Shown: positions 1 to 13,232, counted from the stretch's first letter. The stretch is 64,000 bases of DNA from Mytilus galloprovincialis (GCF_965363235.1 NC_134850.1:40916602-40980601), one strand, 5' to 3'. A program made the numbers and translations. Notes: a model not told the origin generated them from the letters alone.

Positions 1-486
1 TGGTTGTTGGATTGCTGCCCCTGAATTAGTAATTTTTAAGGAAATTTTACCGTTTTTGGTTATTATCTTGAATATTTTTATAGATAAAGATAAACTTTAA
101 ACAGCAATAATGTTCAGCAAAATAAGATCTACAAATAGGTCAACAGAACCAAAATTGTCAGTTGATCCTTTAAGGAGTTATTGTCCTTTATAGTAATTAT
201 TTTACAATTTTCATAAATTTTGTAAATTTTTGTAAATTTTTACAAATATATTCCTCTGTTACTAACGGGCCAAGTTCATAATAGATAGAGATAATTGTAA
301 GTAGCAAGAACGTTCAGTCTTTACTAAAGTAAGAACTTCAAACACATCACCATCACCAAAACACAATTTTGTCATGAATCCATTTGTGTCCTTTGTTTAA
401 AAGAGGGACGAAAGATACCAAAGGGACAGTTTATTTAATATGCACAAAGACCAAGGTGAGCGACACAGGCTCTTAAGAGTCTCTAG
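1..486 (+). repeat. Helentron-like tandem-core repeat, 3' part (family 1)
   Basis: This is the right-hand part of the family seen complete at 58110-60695, cut by the window edge. It shares that copy's core text (a 'gctgcccctgaatt' block, then 'agatagagataaac', then a 'cacatcaccatcacc' block). It ends with an AGGTGAGC box, a short hairpin around 'aggctcttaagagtct', and CTAG at 483-486. A 3' hairpin followed by CTAG is typical of Helitron/Helentron-type ends. No coding sequence is visible. Confidence 0.7.
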
Positions 487-1493
487 TTCAATTTCACATG
501 GGGAATATTGCATTTACTTATTTCAAGTTTGTTTGTGCTAGAACATTTTGAACAAATCCCCCTGTTCAAGTTTCTGAGCTCTGCATTAATAGATTTAATA
601 ATCGGAATATTAGTGGAAAGTAGAACTTGATCAAAGCATACATCAATATATTTCAACAGGTAGGCTGCATGAATTATCTTTGAAACAAACCCCACAAAAT
701 GCATACACAATAAGTGGATCATTTTATATTAACAACTATTTCAATATCTATACGTACAAACAGACAGTATCCACCTAAAAAAAACTGTCAAAGCTCTACT
801 TTTTTGACTGACGTGCTTAACCTATAATGCAACGTGCCCTTCTATCTAGTAACACGATTCTCGCTTCTAAAAGATGTTTAAGTCGACAAGCTTTTTTGAA
901 AATCTAAAACTTATTGAATTTGATGGACATGTATATAAACAGAGGTATCATGTTGAAGACGAGATATGTGTCAAAACGTTACAAAAGATTTGTCGCAGAA
1001 CTGACAGCTATTTTTATTTAAAACTTACATTGGTCTAACAGTTCTTGTATTCTTCCGCTGACATTGATAAATTAAGCAAGATATATGATCAGGGTTGTTT
1101 TTGTATTAGGGGGTATTCTCAAATTGAGATTCTAGTGTGCAGAATAAATTTTCGGTAAGTAAAGTCAGTATTCATTTACTATATTTTCAACTAAAATCTT
1201 TTGTCACGTTAAGTTTTAGTTGAAATCAAAATAAATACAAAAACGATGAAATATTTTTTTGTTTATTAAATTGTATATAAATATTATCTTTGAAGTGTAA
1301 GGGAATATTTGAAGTTTGGCCCTTTGCTGTTTATGAATGAAACATCACAAACAAGAGTTTGTGTGACACCATGCTCCGCTCGCATTATCTAATGCCCATA
1401 TTCAGCAAACCTAGAAATTAGGGTAAAACTCATAATTTGCCACTGTTTCAGGTTAGAGTGAAGGTTTTCGCCTGTTTAAAAAACGTTTAAACC

Positions 1494-1715
1494 CGATGTA
1501 TGTTTTTGCACTTGTCCCAAGTCAGGAACCTTTTGTTCAGTGGCTGTCGTTTGTTGGTGTGGTTTATAAGTGTCATTTTAGGACCTTTTATAGCTTAATG
1601 TTCGATGTGAGTCAATGCTTCGTGTTGAAGGCCATATTTTGACCTATAATGGTTTACATTTTTTAAGTTACAACTAAGATGGAGAGTTGTCTCATTGGCA
1701 ATCATACCGCATTTG

Positions 1716-1757
<42 letters not shown>
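1494..1757 (+). repeat. Dispersed repeat family A plus AT microsatellite
   Basis: This copy belongs to a repeat scattered through the window (also near 3662, 30300, 35132 and 62280 on +, and near 7085, 31192 and 38222 on -). Its hallmarks are 'gtcccaagtcagga' near the left end and 'gagttgtctcattggcaatc' near the right end. An uninterrupted AT run follows at 1718-1756. No open reading frame is conserved between copies. The class (SINE or other) is not resolved. Confidence 0.6.
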
Positions 1758-1762
<5 letters not shown>

Positions 1763-2355
1763 ACTAAGTGTCAAGTTGAAGTGACTTCACTTATAAATAC
1801 CTCAACTTAAAGGAATACTCAGATTAAATATGTAAAATTTGACTTGCCTGACCCATAGATATAGGATATTTTATGTCTGACCGTTGTAAAAAGTGCTTTT
1901 GAATGCTTTTGATAACCAATTGCCATAAGGCTTGTCGACTAAACATTTAAATTGAATTGATATATAAAAAAGGCAACTGTGGTGGTATTACGCAATGGCT
2001 GTCTGTGTGCAGCAGTGAAACCGGTTGGACAGTAAATATGTGCATGGTTTTGACCATAACTTTTCACGTATTTTTTGTCTAAATGAAACAAATAAATAAA
2101 TATATCAAAATAGGTAAAATACATATACATTTATGCAATAGGAAATACAATCCATAACTTCATAACTATTTTTATCAGCAGATGGAGCTAACTTGTGTTT
2201 AGAAATGTATGCATAATATAGAAGTTGTCCATTAAAAAGTATCCCGTGGAAGGCAGCCATTATAATAATAACATCTAAGTTAATCCCAAATACAATTACT
2301 TTTTGTCAAAAAGAAGCAACCGATCCTTCCTGTACTTAAACAGGAATTTTGTAAG

Positions 2356-2435
2356 CACGTGTCTTCCTCGTTAAAGGGGGTATTTGTAATAATTAACATT
2401 TTAACTATTATCTGATTGAAGAATCTGCCCACGTG
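2356..2435 (+). promoter_or_regulatory. Two CACGTG E-boxes upstream of the Hes-like gene
   Basis: Perfect CACGTG hexamers lie at 2356-2361 and 2430-2435, about 215 and 140 bases before the predicted ATG at 2571. bHLH repressors of the Hes family bind E-box and N-box sites of this kind and often repress their own promoters, so autoregulation is plausible. I found no clear TATA box. Function is inferred from position only. Confidence 0.35.
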
Positions 2436-2570
2436 GTGGACACAATACGGTTACAATAATGGCTAGCTCCGGGCTAAAACGGAAATTTTAAAAGGAAGCG
2501 TGTTTTAAAGACTTCAAAAGAGGATTAAAAAGAAGGTAACTTAATGAATAAAATTTCAATTTAAAGAAAT

Positions 2571-5500
2571 ATGTCGTTGATGACACACGATAAATTTAAC
2601 AGGCAGCCGGTAAGTGCTTTTAATGCAAAATGTGCATATGTTTCATAGTTGCAATATTTACCGTTATGTTATTGTCAAAAATGACAATGTTTTTAATGCA
2701 GAATGTGCATATGTTTCATAGTTGCAATATTTACCGTTATGTTATTATCAAACATGACAATGTTAAAGTAATGCAGAATGTGCATATGTTTCATAGTTGC
2801 AATATTTAGCGTTATAGTATTGTTAAACATGACTACATCAATGATTGACATTCGCACGATAAAAAGGAAGATAATTTTGAGAAAATGATAATATTTCGAT
2901 CTGATACTGAGAATTCGTTTATTTTTTTTAGAGTAACAATTTTCATGGATTAAAAACAAATGTGTGTTCGTGTTTTATTGGAGTAAAGCATACAAAAAAA
3001 GAGGTGCGATTTAATCCATCAATATACAAGTTTGTGTTTTTCCTAACTTTGATGACAAAATTAGGAAAATTTGTTATGTGTTGATTGCTTTTTACTTTTT
3101 GTTTTAATTTTTACACAAAATCCACAAAAAAGTATACATTGAACAATAATGAATTCACAATATATTTTCTTACCAGCATGCAGTAGCAGCATAGTTATTA
3201 ATATTAATATATCGAAGAAAAATAAGTTATTAGAATGGAAGTTATAGAAACAATTGTCTTGGAAAGATTTAAAAAATAATGTAGAGAAAATAAGTGGAAA
3301 AACAATAATGTAAAATTTTATTGGCGTTTTCAATTAGTGGTTCCAAAAAAAATAATCTGTAAAGATATTAAAATACAAATTTATATATTATTATAATTAT
3401 GTTAAAATAAAATAATTATGTTTTAGACCCGGAAGCATATAGCGGAACGTCAAAGAAGAGCTCGGATAAACCATTTACTGGAACAATTAGAAATTCTTAT
3501 TTCTCCAGGAGATAGCGATGTAAGTTCAGTTATTTTTGCCAGAGGCATTTTATAAAATTATTACTACTACGAAATTATAAGTAAACATATTATCTAAGTA
3601 TATTAATGTTGAGGAAATTCATTTTCTAATTATCCTAGGAGAATGAAGGTCAATAGTAAACATAGTTTTCTCGTTTGAATTGTTTTACATTTGTCATTTC
3701 GGGGTCTTGCATAGCTGACTATGCGGGACGGGCTTTGTTCATTGTTGAAGGGCCTACATTGACCTATAGTTGATACATTCTGTGTCATTTGGTCTCTTGT
3801 GGAGAGTTGTCTCACTTGCGATCACAACAAATCTTTTTTATATTGAACATTAGTTACAAATTAAATCAATCGAAAATAAATGAAAAATAGATTTTCTGAT
3901 TTCCTGAAAATTTATGTCATACTTATGAAACTTGCGAATGTACAGAAACTTACATTAATGTTTAAATAATTCGAAAAGGATCAATTGTTATTTCGAAAAT
4001 ACATATGCTATTTGCCATGCTTAAATTTGGAATATCCTATAATAAATTTATACATATATTGACTGAGTTTTACAACGAGCTAATCGTTACTTTCAAAACA
4101 ATTATATTTATATTCAAGGCTTTCAAGCTTTTGTCTTTTATTTGATTTCCCACTTCTACATCTTAAAACGTATCGTTCAATGTTGTCCAGTACTAAATTC
4201 AGACTGAATCGATTCTTCTTCTGTAGTTTTTTTAAGGACGGCTTTTCTTTCGCCAATTTTAAAAATCCCGCACTTATATACATAGCAAGCAATTGGACTG
4301 GGTTTGCTCTTTATTCTGATGTTTGTCTCTTTGACACATTCCCTGTTTCCTTTTTCCCTTTTTTTTTTTACATTTTCATGAACAAAGTATTAACGTAAAG
4401 TATTATCAAAAATGTTTGTACTTTTAGGGCTCACCAGTAAAACTAGAGAAAGCTGAGGTATTGGAAAGAACAGTTGAATACATCAAAAGATTAAAAACTG
4501 GATCTGCAGGTAATATGATGTAAAGTTTATAAAAAATCCCAGTTTGCAATCAATAGGTTGATTATCCTTCGGGTAGTCTCTTAGTGGCCAGCTGAGGCCC
4601 GTCGCCGAATGTGCGATTTTCTCGCTGTACTGAAGACTTCAATGGGGCTTTAGGTTGTTTTATCCACTATGGTCGGGTTGCTGTCTCTTTGACACATTCC
4701 CAATTTCCATTCTGAATTTTATCTCAGTCTCTGATGGTATCGACAATTGCGTGTGTTTTCACAGTAATACAGTTTATTTTCCACTACGTACATTATGAAC
4801 AATTTTAAGCGAATTGGACAAGTGCAAACATTTTGCGTTGATAGAGGTGGAAAGCACTTGTTTGCAAAACAAAAGATACAGCAAAATAAGAAAATCAAAC
4901 CAGAAGTACGAAGTTAGTATATATTCTTTTCAAAAAGACTTAATGTGTACTGATTGATACATTAATCTAGGAAGACATGGCTTATTTAATATTTAAAGTT
5001 GGGCTTCGAACTACCTATCAGAAACTTTGAGAATCAATAATGGTTAGATTAGTGCATATTGGTTTCGTTTGTTTTCTAAGAACATGTTTGTGTGCTTAAT
5101 ACGGATCGGACGAATCAACTGATTTTTTGGTTTCTGCCATTGTTGTACTGTTGAACTGTAATGGCCTGACCACTAAGTATAACCAACGATTGGGCTCCAG
5201 CAACAAGAATATCAGGTGCTGATAATTTATTCTCAAACCAATCTAACAAATGGTAAAAAGCTGAATAACAAATAAAATACAATTTTACAATGTGTTGAAT
5301 TAATGTTTCTAGTGTATGAAATGTCCAAAATAATTGATTGCACAGCCCGTTGAATCCGAGAAAATGTTGTACTTTCAAGAACGGTTACATTTCCAGTATT
5401 TCACGGAGAAAAGGTTCAATCATACGAATGGCAATTTGAAGGCTTTAAATACAATGTTATATAATTAACCCACTCTGTGGTTAGCCACGAATTGTGTCCA

Positions 5501-6795
5501 AGATGACGTCTCGACGAAATGTTCCTCGTGATCGTTATGACCTTGCAGTTTTCATGTAACGGATACGTGTGAGAGAGGGAAAGGTAGCGACTGTACGATG
5601 TTTTAACGTTAAAGATGAATAATCCTCCTAGACTGGAACACATAAATAGATTAAAAATATAATCAAACGAACTATATAAATTACGGAACGGTGTAACAGA
5701 ATATGAACTACTTTAGTGTGGTTCAAAGTTCAAAAATGGTGAAATCTGAGAAGACAAACTCCACCTATCAACATTCTTAATGTGCCTGTCCATAATCAGG
5801 AGCCTGTAGTCTAAGAATAGTTTTTCATTGTCTATTATCAGTCATAAGATTATAACTTTCAACCTGCCCGTAAAGTCTCTCTCTTTATTGTTTGGTTCAC
5901 ATTTTGTTATATTGGGATTTGTATAGCTTACTTGATTGTATGGGTTTTGGATGGTCATTTTTGACGAAAACAAGAATGATTTATGGCATGATATACAAAG
6001 ATATATAAAGTATAATTGACCATGCATAAAAGAACTACTTATATTCCTACTTATATTCTTCTCTTCAGCATTTGCATGATATCTTTAACTTAAATGGTCG
6101 ATAAACATTTAAAAAATACGATGCATCCGAGAAATGATACATAAGAAGTGATAACGGGAATCTCCAAAAATATTGCGGTAAAAAACAAACATACTTAAAC
6201 TGACAATACATGGTCTAGATAGCATGACTTGGTACTTAATGCAAACAAACATTTTTCATCTAGACGATGTGTTTGAAACTAAAATATACTTCAAAAACAA
6301 TGCGCTCTTCCTCATGTCAGTCGCAGGCAATGTTTCTTTGAAGGGTTATTTTTTTTTATCAAACATTAAACACTTCAATCTGACTGACATCATTTACTAA
6401 GTATCATGATGCTTTTTTCATTTTCAGACACTACCTCAACTTATTTATTTGGATATATGAAATGCCTGGATACTATTGGTCGATATCTGGATGATGCTCA
6501 TATACCACAGTCAATACTATACAACATCCAATCGTACCTGTTATCCAATGTAAACACAAGAAACCATTCACCTCCAGAAACAAACAATGATGACGGTGTA
6601 TATAGTTGTATGAATCAACAGATTCGGGACGAAGAACAACAAATGCACGTGGGAATTGATAAAGATATTTCATCGTCGGTAATTGAAGTATTTTGCAAAA
6701 CTGAAGATGAAGACACCGATAATAGACCTACCGCATCAGATTGGTATCCAGGAAATCATATCATTAACAATGAAGAAGTTTGGAGACCGTGGTAG
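2571..6795 (+). CDS. Hes/E(spl)-type bHLH-Orange transcriptional repressor, four exons
   Basis: Exons 2571-2609, 3427-3519, 4428-4509 and 6428-6795 join in frame across GTAAG/AG-type junctions to give 193 residues. The ATG at 2571 has an in-frame TAA three codons upstream, which supports this start. Residues 14-28 are the basic region (TRKHIAERQRRARIN). Helix 1 follows, then a loop across exons 2-3, then helix 2 (KLEKAEVLERTVEYIKRL, 49-66). Residues about 78-113 match an Orange domain (YLFGYMKCLDTIGRYLDDA...). The protein ends exactly in WRPW (190-193), the Groucho/TLE co-repressor motif. Family members repress target genes in the nucleus, usually downstream of Notch. The basic region has His17 where canonical Hes proteins have Pro, so this is a divergent member. 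Introns carry dispersed repeats. Orthology to a named Hes gene cannot be fixed from sequence alone. Confidence 0.93.
2619..2833 (+). repeat. Three tandem ~70-bp repeats in intron 1 of the Hes-like gene
   Basis: The block 'aatgtgcatatgtttcatag' recurs three times at about 70-base spacing with few differences, each followed by a TGACA-containing tail. It begins about ten bases after the exon 1 donor. It is non-coding and looks like a local minisatellite. Confidence 0.8.
3662..3832 (+). repeat. Dispersed repeat family A in intron 2 of the Hes-like gene
   Basis: This contains the family words 'gaattgttttacatttgtca', 'gctgactatgcggg' and 'gagttgtctca', and ends in a degenerate 'gcgatcacaac'. It lies wholly inside the intron 3520-4427. 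Confidence 0.6.
4510..6427 (+). other. Intron 3 of the Hes-like gene
   Basis: This is the longest intron of the gene (1918 bases), with donor GTAATA after 4509 and acceptor TTTTCAG ending at 6427. Short reading frames on - within it (for example around 5115-5378) show no recognisable domain, so I do not call a nested gene. Confidence 0.7.
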
Positions 6796-6973
6796 TGTAA
6801 TTGATACATGAATACTGTCTTCAAGTATTCAGTTCAATATTGGTGCTTTCATACAAGACTTGGTGCAACGCTTAGTGCAGTAAATGATTCTGTTTTGTTA
6901 TGTTTATTAAAATTTTGCGATATTTTTGTTATTTTACTTTTATTTTTGAATTATTTAAGAATGCAAAAAATGA

Positions 6974-6979
6974 AATAAA
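6974..6979 (+). terminator. Poly(A) signal of the Hes-like gene
   Basis: AATAAA lies 179 bases after the WRPW stop codon and is followed by an A-rich run. It is the first canonical signal downstream and gives a short 3' UTR. Confidence 0.55.
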
Positions 6980-7084
6980 GCCAAAAAAAAAAAAAGCCCA
7001 AGATTTGAAGTCCCTTATAAAAGTTAAAAGATGCAGAAAGGCAGTCCGTAAACATTAATAAATAGGAACAGCAACATTAGATAA

Positions 7085-7270
7085 ATATAGATAAAAAGAT
7101 TAGGTATGAGAGCCAATGAAACAACTCTCCATCTAACAAACAATTTTACTGAGGTCAAATAACAAAATTGAACCACAAAACACACAAAACGTATGCGTAT
7201 TTTAAACTATGACAAATGCACAAGAAATAAAATAATGAATACATTATATACACAAAAGAAGCACTAAAAT
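7085..7270 (-). repeat. Dispersed repeat family A, reverse orientation
   Basis: The reverse complement contains the family A end ('gagttgtttcattggctctc' type text near 7105-7130). The copy is diverged and its left part is hard to align by eye. Confidence 0.45.
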
Positions 7271-10200
7271 AAAATAAAATAATTGCACCAAAAAATACAA
7301 TAATTATTTTGGATAACAAATATCCTTCATCAGTAACAATTTTCCAGTGTATGATTGTCGTATTAAATGGACCAAATCAGTCAATAATCTTGAAATCATC
7401 ACAAATTTCAAAAGCAAAAACAGAACAGAACGAAATTGGTTATCCCCTTTAGAGAAATTTTATATACCACAATAATGTAGATCATGAGCAAGAACAACGT
7501 TTTAATATAGTAGACTTCAAGGTGCATTCTATAATTTCGATAATATTTATTTTAGCTTTAGGAACCATGTGTTATCCGTTAGTTAAACTTGGGCTTTGGG
7601 CTATGTTTTAGTAAATAGTACCGAATTCAAAGGAAAATTCAAAATGGAAAGTCCCTACAAAAATACTAAAACACACCAAACGACTGCAAAACAACTGCCA
7701 TATTCCTGATTTGGTCCATGCATTTCCTTATGTAGAAATGGTGGATTAAACCTGGTTTTATAGCTAACTAAACCTCTCACTTGTATGACGGTCGCATTGA
7801 ATTTTAATATAATGACAACTACGAGTGAGCAGAACAAACCGACATACATGTAATAGGTAAAAACTGGGGTACAACAGTCAACATTGTGATATAATCATAA
7901 TCACTGTTTAAAGAAATAACTGTTTCAACAAAGAAATACAAAATGGCAAATAGACAAAGTACATAAGCAAAAATGAAAGACAAGAAATCAAATTATACCA
8001 TAGCACTTTAACATAATGGCGGGATGTATAAGTACCGAGCTACGTCATAAGTATATCATGAAAAATGGACTAAACAGTAAAGTTTAAACATATAAAAGGA
8101 CTAAGAAAGGGAACTTTAACAACGTCAGTACCTATAGAATCTAAACGTCAATACTGTCATGTACAATTTGTCAAGTTAGTGCGGAATATTTATTAACAAG
8201 GTCTAGGTATCTTCCAATGAACTTTTTGGAAAACAGGAGGAGTTGTTCTTTGGTATAAACATGGCTTAACAAATTTCTGTGCAGACACTGGTTACTTTTT
8301 TTTTTTTAAATTTGAGTCGAAAAGTAACTACGGGTACTCTTATATTGGTATTTTGTGTCATATGTTTAATTGTTGTTGATTTAAGTTAAGTTTATTTTTC
8401 CGCAGTTTTTAGCTTTGTACCGATATGATGAGTCTAGCCCATTGCAACTGATTTTTACAATGTATTCTAATGATATGCTGTCAATGCAAGTTGTAATAGG
8501 TTTGGTAGTTGGACACTCACAAAGTTATCGTATTTATCAGCCATATTCTTATGTGCCTGTTCCACGCCAGTAGACAGCTAGTGGTTGCCATTGATTTTTT
8601 TTCGTGTAATGCTATTAATTTAATCAAGCCGTTAGTTTTCACTGAGTTATTTTTTTCAAATTAGTCTCAAAACCCTTTCAAAACTTACCATTCGGGATGA
8701 TTTGTGTGCATTGTTACGACTTTTAATATAGCTCTATGGAACCATGACTTGTTCAATAAAAAACTTTGTCTTTGTTGAGATTATGTAAAACATAGCTATA
8801 GAAATCCCCTTCACAATTATGCCGTTTCTTAGCTGTGTTTAATGTTTGCATAAAGGAAAACACCATAAATTTATCATTTTGCATCATTTTCATATAATTG
8901 GTGCATATATATATAATGATGTAATTCGAATATATTTTGTCTATTTCATTTATATTTTTATTCTATGCATTTCCATAGATTATGTGCAAAATAGTTCTCA
9001 AAATCTTTATTTTCTTCGGCCAAATACCGACCTTCTTATCCCTTCTCCTTTTATCTGCATCACAGGTGTTCTAACTTGAACTGACTTTTTTCGATGATGT
9101 TTATTGTTGAATTAAACTGTCTTTCATGACCCGTGTATTGTCGACATATTATAGCCATTATCTTGATTCTTGTATAACTCCTCTTCGGCCTTGTTGGTGG
9201 CTGTTCAACTGATAAATCATAGCATTATCAAGTAAAAAGGAGACAAATTACAAGTCTCGTGCCGATCGGAATGCTTACTTTCCTTTCTTCAGTTATCCTT
9301 TCACTGAATGTGACGTAATGCTTTGATTGGATAAGACGGTCAACCCCTTTTGAATAAATTTTAATTCTAATTTTGTTTGCAAGGAAACTTTGACAAAACA
9401 CTTCCCCGAAGACAGTTTAAATTCATTTTGATAGATGTTAAGATCTCTTTTGTTGCCAAACACCTGGAAATGAGATTTTAATTTTCGTTTTCACTGAAGC
9501 TCGCGTTCGTTTTTATAACGGTTGACTTCTTTTGTAAATTGTTAAATAACAATTTCTTCAAATGGCTAAAATTAAAGATAATTTTATTTTCCCTTTCAAA
9601 GAAATATTACGAGGAAAATTACCAATTCGAACTCATGATTTTATTTTTTTAGATAACTATTAATAAGAAATTAAATTATATCAATTTTATTAGGATATTT
9701 AAAAAGATATACTCTAAAAAAAGAGTTATTAACTTTTATTCTCAAATTCGAAAAAAAAACCATTAATGATATAAATGTATCAACACCAATATTTTAGATG
9801 CTGATAAACTATAAGTGTAAGTTTAAGATTTCAATAACAGTACTTTTGCAATTAAATTTTGACATTAAAAACACACTGGAAGAAAAATGCTTCGTTTGGG
9901 TATTTTTTTTAACCTCATTGTGAGATAATATCAACCGCTGTGGAAGTAAAACATAATTTCTACATGACCAATTTTGGTAGTTTAAGTGCGATTAAGATTT
10001 TAAGTCTATTGGTGTTGATTTGTGAGAAATTGCCATTTTGCTGAGATACAACAATCAGGATGCGTATGCGACTCTGAGAAATTTTGGTTCGATTTTTCTC
10101 AATAATTTTTGTGATAATTTATACTCAATATTTTGACTTGTCCGCGCTCGGAATAATTTCAGATGATAATTTTCCTACCCCAAAAATTATTTCTTCCATG

Positions 10201-10317
10201 AAAATAATTACCAAAACACCCACAACTGATAAAAACACTGTTATATAGCAAAATAAATGGAAAATCTCTTTTCCAGCAAAAAAGGCATTGTGATCATATT
10301 ATGTTAATCGCAATTAC
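7271..10317. other. Intergenic, little recognisable
   Basis: This AT-rich stretch lies between the Hes-like gene and the NHL gene. A piece of repeat family C (reverse, about 7690-7770, with 'taaacctggttttatagc') is visible. The reading frames here are short, low-complexity and without domain signatures. I see no gene. Confidence 0.5.
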
Positions 10318-10323
10318 TTTATT
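10318..10323 (-). terminator. Poly(A) signal of the NHL gene
   Basis: The + strand TTTATT is AATAAA on the minus strand, about 100 bases after the stop codon of the NHL-repeat protein. Confidence 0.45.
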
Positions 10324-10423
10324 TTGTTTATCAATTTTTTAACAGTCAATCCCCATACATGGTTCTTAACTTTAACGTGTAGTATCTTATCACATTCCAA
10401 GTTTTTCCTCAACACTTAATGAC

Positions 10424-11572
10424 TTAGTAAACATTTTCAATACCAAGCAAGAAAGCATCACCGCTTTCTTTATTACACACTATTAGACTATTATTCGTTT
10501 TGTCGTAATGTATTCCGATTGGATCTTTCAATCCATTTGATTCATTGAGCAGTTCTCTATGATGTTTCCCATCAGGGGAGATAACTAAGACATTGTGAGA
10601 AGAACTACCAACCACGTATACATTGCCATCATTGTCAGTTGTTACACCCATGGGCCATTCCAGTTTTCTGTCTTCGAACTCCCACAGAACCAATCCCGTA
10701 AAGTCACAACAATATAATAAATTTTTCTCTAAATCAGTGACAAATAATTTTTCGTCCGTGGCTGCTATGTACCCGATATCTGCTGTCGGACTAGGAACAC
10801 GCCTTATTGTCTTTCCTGTGAAGTCAATTTCTTCTATCTTTTCATCAAAACCGACATACAGCAGTTCATTCCGATAAGTAACTTGGAAACACATTCCATC
10901 AACTTCGATTTTATTGTTTACCTCACCCGTTGCAACACAGATAATCTCAATGTAATGTCCATTTGGAAACGTCACAGCAACAGTTTCATCATCTATGGCC
11001 GATAATCCATTCGCGTTTCCGGTAAGTGTGATATATCTGATATTTCCGTCCGCCTCCCTGATAACTAAACCGGTATTACGATTTATGAATATATATTTGT
11101 CTTTGAATGTGATGCAGTCTGTTATCCATATATCAGCATTTGACTCTTTTATTTTTAATCGTTCTCTCAATGTTACGTGAAAAGACAGGGGCAACGTAAT
11201 GATAGACTTATTTCCATATCCATGTTTATTATCTGCAAAATAATACAAGTGGTGATCATAAACAAACAATGTTTACAGAGCAAATTAAATGTTCCCTTAT
11301 ATCTTAGTAAAAAAAACCCCAAGAAACACACATGAACATATTATAGTTGTAATTTAAAGTAATGAATTTGTTTGATTGTCAGATTATAAGGGGTGGCGGG
11401 TATACTTCAATGAGACAATAATATAACCCAACGATAAAAATAGCAAAAAATATCGATATAGCAACCAAACTAATTGCGTACGACATGGATTTGTGTCAAC
11501 TAGAAGTTCATATTTACCTTTTATTTTCCGAACGGGAGAATTAGTTTCTACTTTTGTATTAGAACATCCCAT
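10424..11572 (-). CDS. NHL-repeat beta-propeller protein with N-terminal MGC acylation signal, two exons
   Basis: Exon 1 runs 11572-11518 and encodes MGCSNTKVETNSPVRKIK plus one base before a GTAAAT donor. Exon 2 runs 11232-10424 after a TTTTGCAG acceptor, and the phases match exactly (G plus AT makes Asp19). The protein is 287 residues. Residues 211-229 (WPMGVTTDNDGNVYVVGSS) are a clear NHL blade. Further blades precede it, and a last one (about 255-280) contains GIHYDKTNNSLIVC. Such propellers form the C-terminus of bivalve TRIM2/3-like proteins, but no RING, B-box or coiled coil is encoded here. Gly2-Cys3 after the initiator Met fits N-myristoylation plus palmitoylation, so I infer membrane anchoring. 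Exon 2 alone has no Met near its 5' end in frame, which supports the splice. Ligand and role are unknown. The alternative is an exon of a longer TRIM gene with a different first exon. Confidence 0.8.
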
Positions 11573-11829
11573 TCTGAATGACTATCAATATCATTTGTTT
11601 TCAGGAAGATTATGAAGGATATCTCCCTGTAAACAAAAGAGTCAATTAAAATGTGTAGAATGGACAAATGAAACATTATTACAAATCTCAATTTTGTCGT
11701 TTTAAAAAGAATGCACAAATGAAACATTATTACAAATCTCAATTTTGTAGTTTTAAAAATTAGGCCGCTCAGAAATAGAAGATGTGTTAGGATTGTAAAA
11801 GAGAAAGACATTTTTCTTATCATAATATC

Positions 11830-13232
11830 CAGTCTTTCAATAGCTTAGTACAAGGAATATCCAAGACTTAAGAAATCATCGAAAACACTACCAAGTCAGT
11901 AACAAGGTTATAATTACCAATGTTATTTCAACTGATCGGGCGTAGCTTATGTTTGAATTTGCATAAGGACAGTCTATTTGAAGATGTGTGTGATAAGGAT
12001 GATTGCCATTATAATTGATATTGAGTTCTAATTACCTGTAAGTGTCACCAAACGCATATACAAATGAAGTGAGTGTATGATATGGGACGAATAACTGGAC
12101 ACTTCAGTGATGAGTTTATCCAAAAACACCTGCCTATAGATGGACTGGTCTAAAATGAGAAAAATGTATTTATTAACTATCGATAGCACATGGGTTTGTT
12201 GTTATATTTATATTATGTTAGCATAACAATCAGTCACCTTAACAAAGTTAAGAGTTTAATGTTCTTTGTATGATAGCACGGACTGGTCATTCGCGGTAAA
12301 AGTTAACATTGAAAATACATTTTCATAGCTTGACCATTTGAAGCTCAGTCTTAGTGTAGTGAAGTTCCCCCTCCCCCTGTGTACATGTTTTGTTTAAGCT
12401 TATAATATTGTAAGTGCATCATGTTTTTTTCTGCAGATGTTAAAAAGAACATTATGAAAATATGTTTTTGTGATATGAATGATTCTATTTCATTATTTTT
12501 CATTGTAGATATGTTTGTAAGACATGTATGCTGCAGCGGTCTTAGTGTGCTGGCAAAGTGATTTGAGGACAGGCGAATTATTTGATAATAAAACTTTGCT
12601 GCACTCGTCTAGGCAAGCTGTTTCCCATAGATATGTGTTTGAGTTTTTGTTCATAAATACTTGATTTGCGTTTGAGGGCACGAATATGAAAATAATAAGT
12701 ATATATGTATACATTGTGTGTTGCTTTATGTAATTCACTTGAAATTTATACGATACATTTCTACAAAATCAGTACTCTAAATAATATATTTACAATAGTG
12801 GTTCAAATAGTAAACTTAAGCTATACTTACATTCACTTTTTAAATGTTTTCCAACATACTCATTATGCTATTACAGTGAATCAAATGACTAGACAAGCGC
12901 TACTACCTTAAAACAAAAGGGTTGATATACCATAAATGATTCAATACAATTAGTTGTGTCTAACAATTATAAAAACAGTACATGATTGTTATGCATTGAA
13001 AATACCTATACTTTCCATATCCACGTTACAAACTAAGATGCATACATTTTGTTCGCTTTGATCCGACTATGTCTGAAAATTCGACACTGTAAATACAGCA
13101 ACGGATGTGTTTTCTATCACCATAACATATCGGGTACTTTAAAGTCTTTATTAATATTTTTACAATGTCTCTTGAAACAAGTCTTTCACAACTATTTGTT
13201 ACATAACATTTTCACTTAGATATTTATCGTAT
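11830..13232. other. Intergenic, nothing recognised
   Basis: AT-rich sequence upstream of the NHL gene. Short frames on both strands have no domain signature and no repeat family that I could match inside the window. Confidence 0.4.

Noticed and set aside
5115..5378. 87-codon minus-strand frame in the Hes-like intron
   Set aside because: Composition is not obviously random, but I see no domain, start context or splice support, so I do not annotate a nested gene.
10623..11180. Plus-strand frames opposite the NHL exon
   Set aside because: They are antisense to a strongly supported coding exon.
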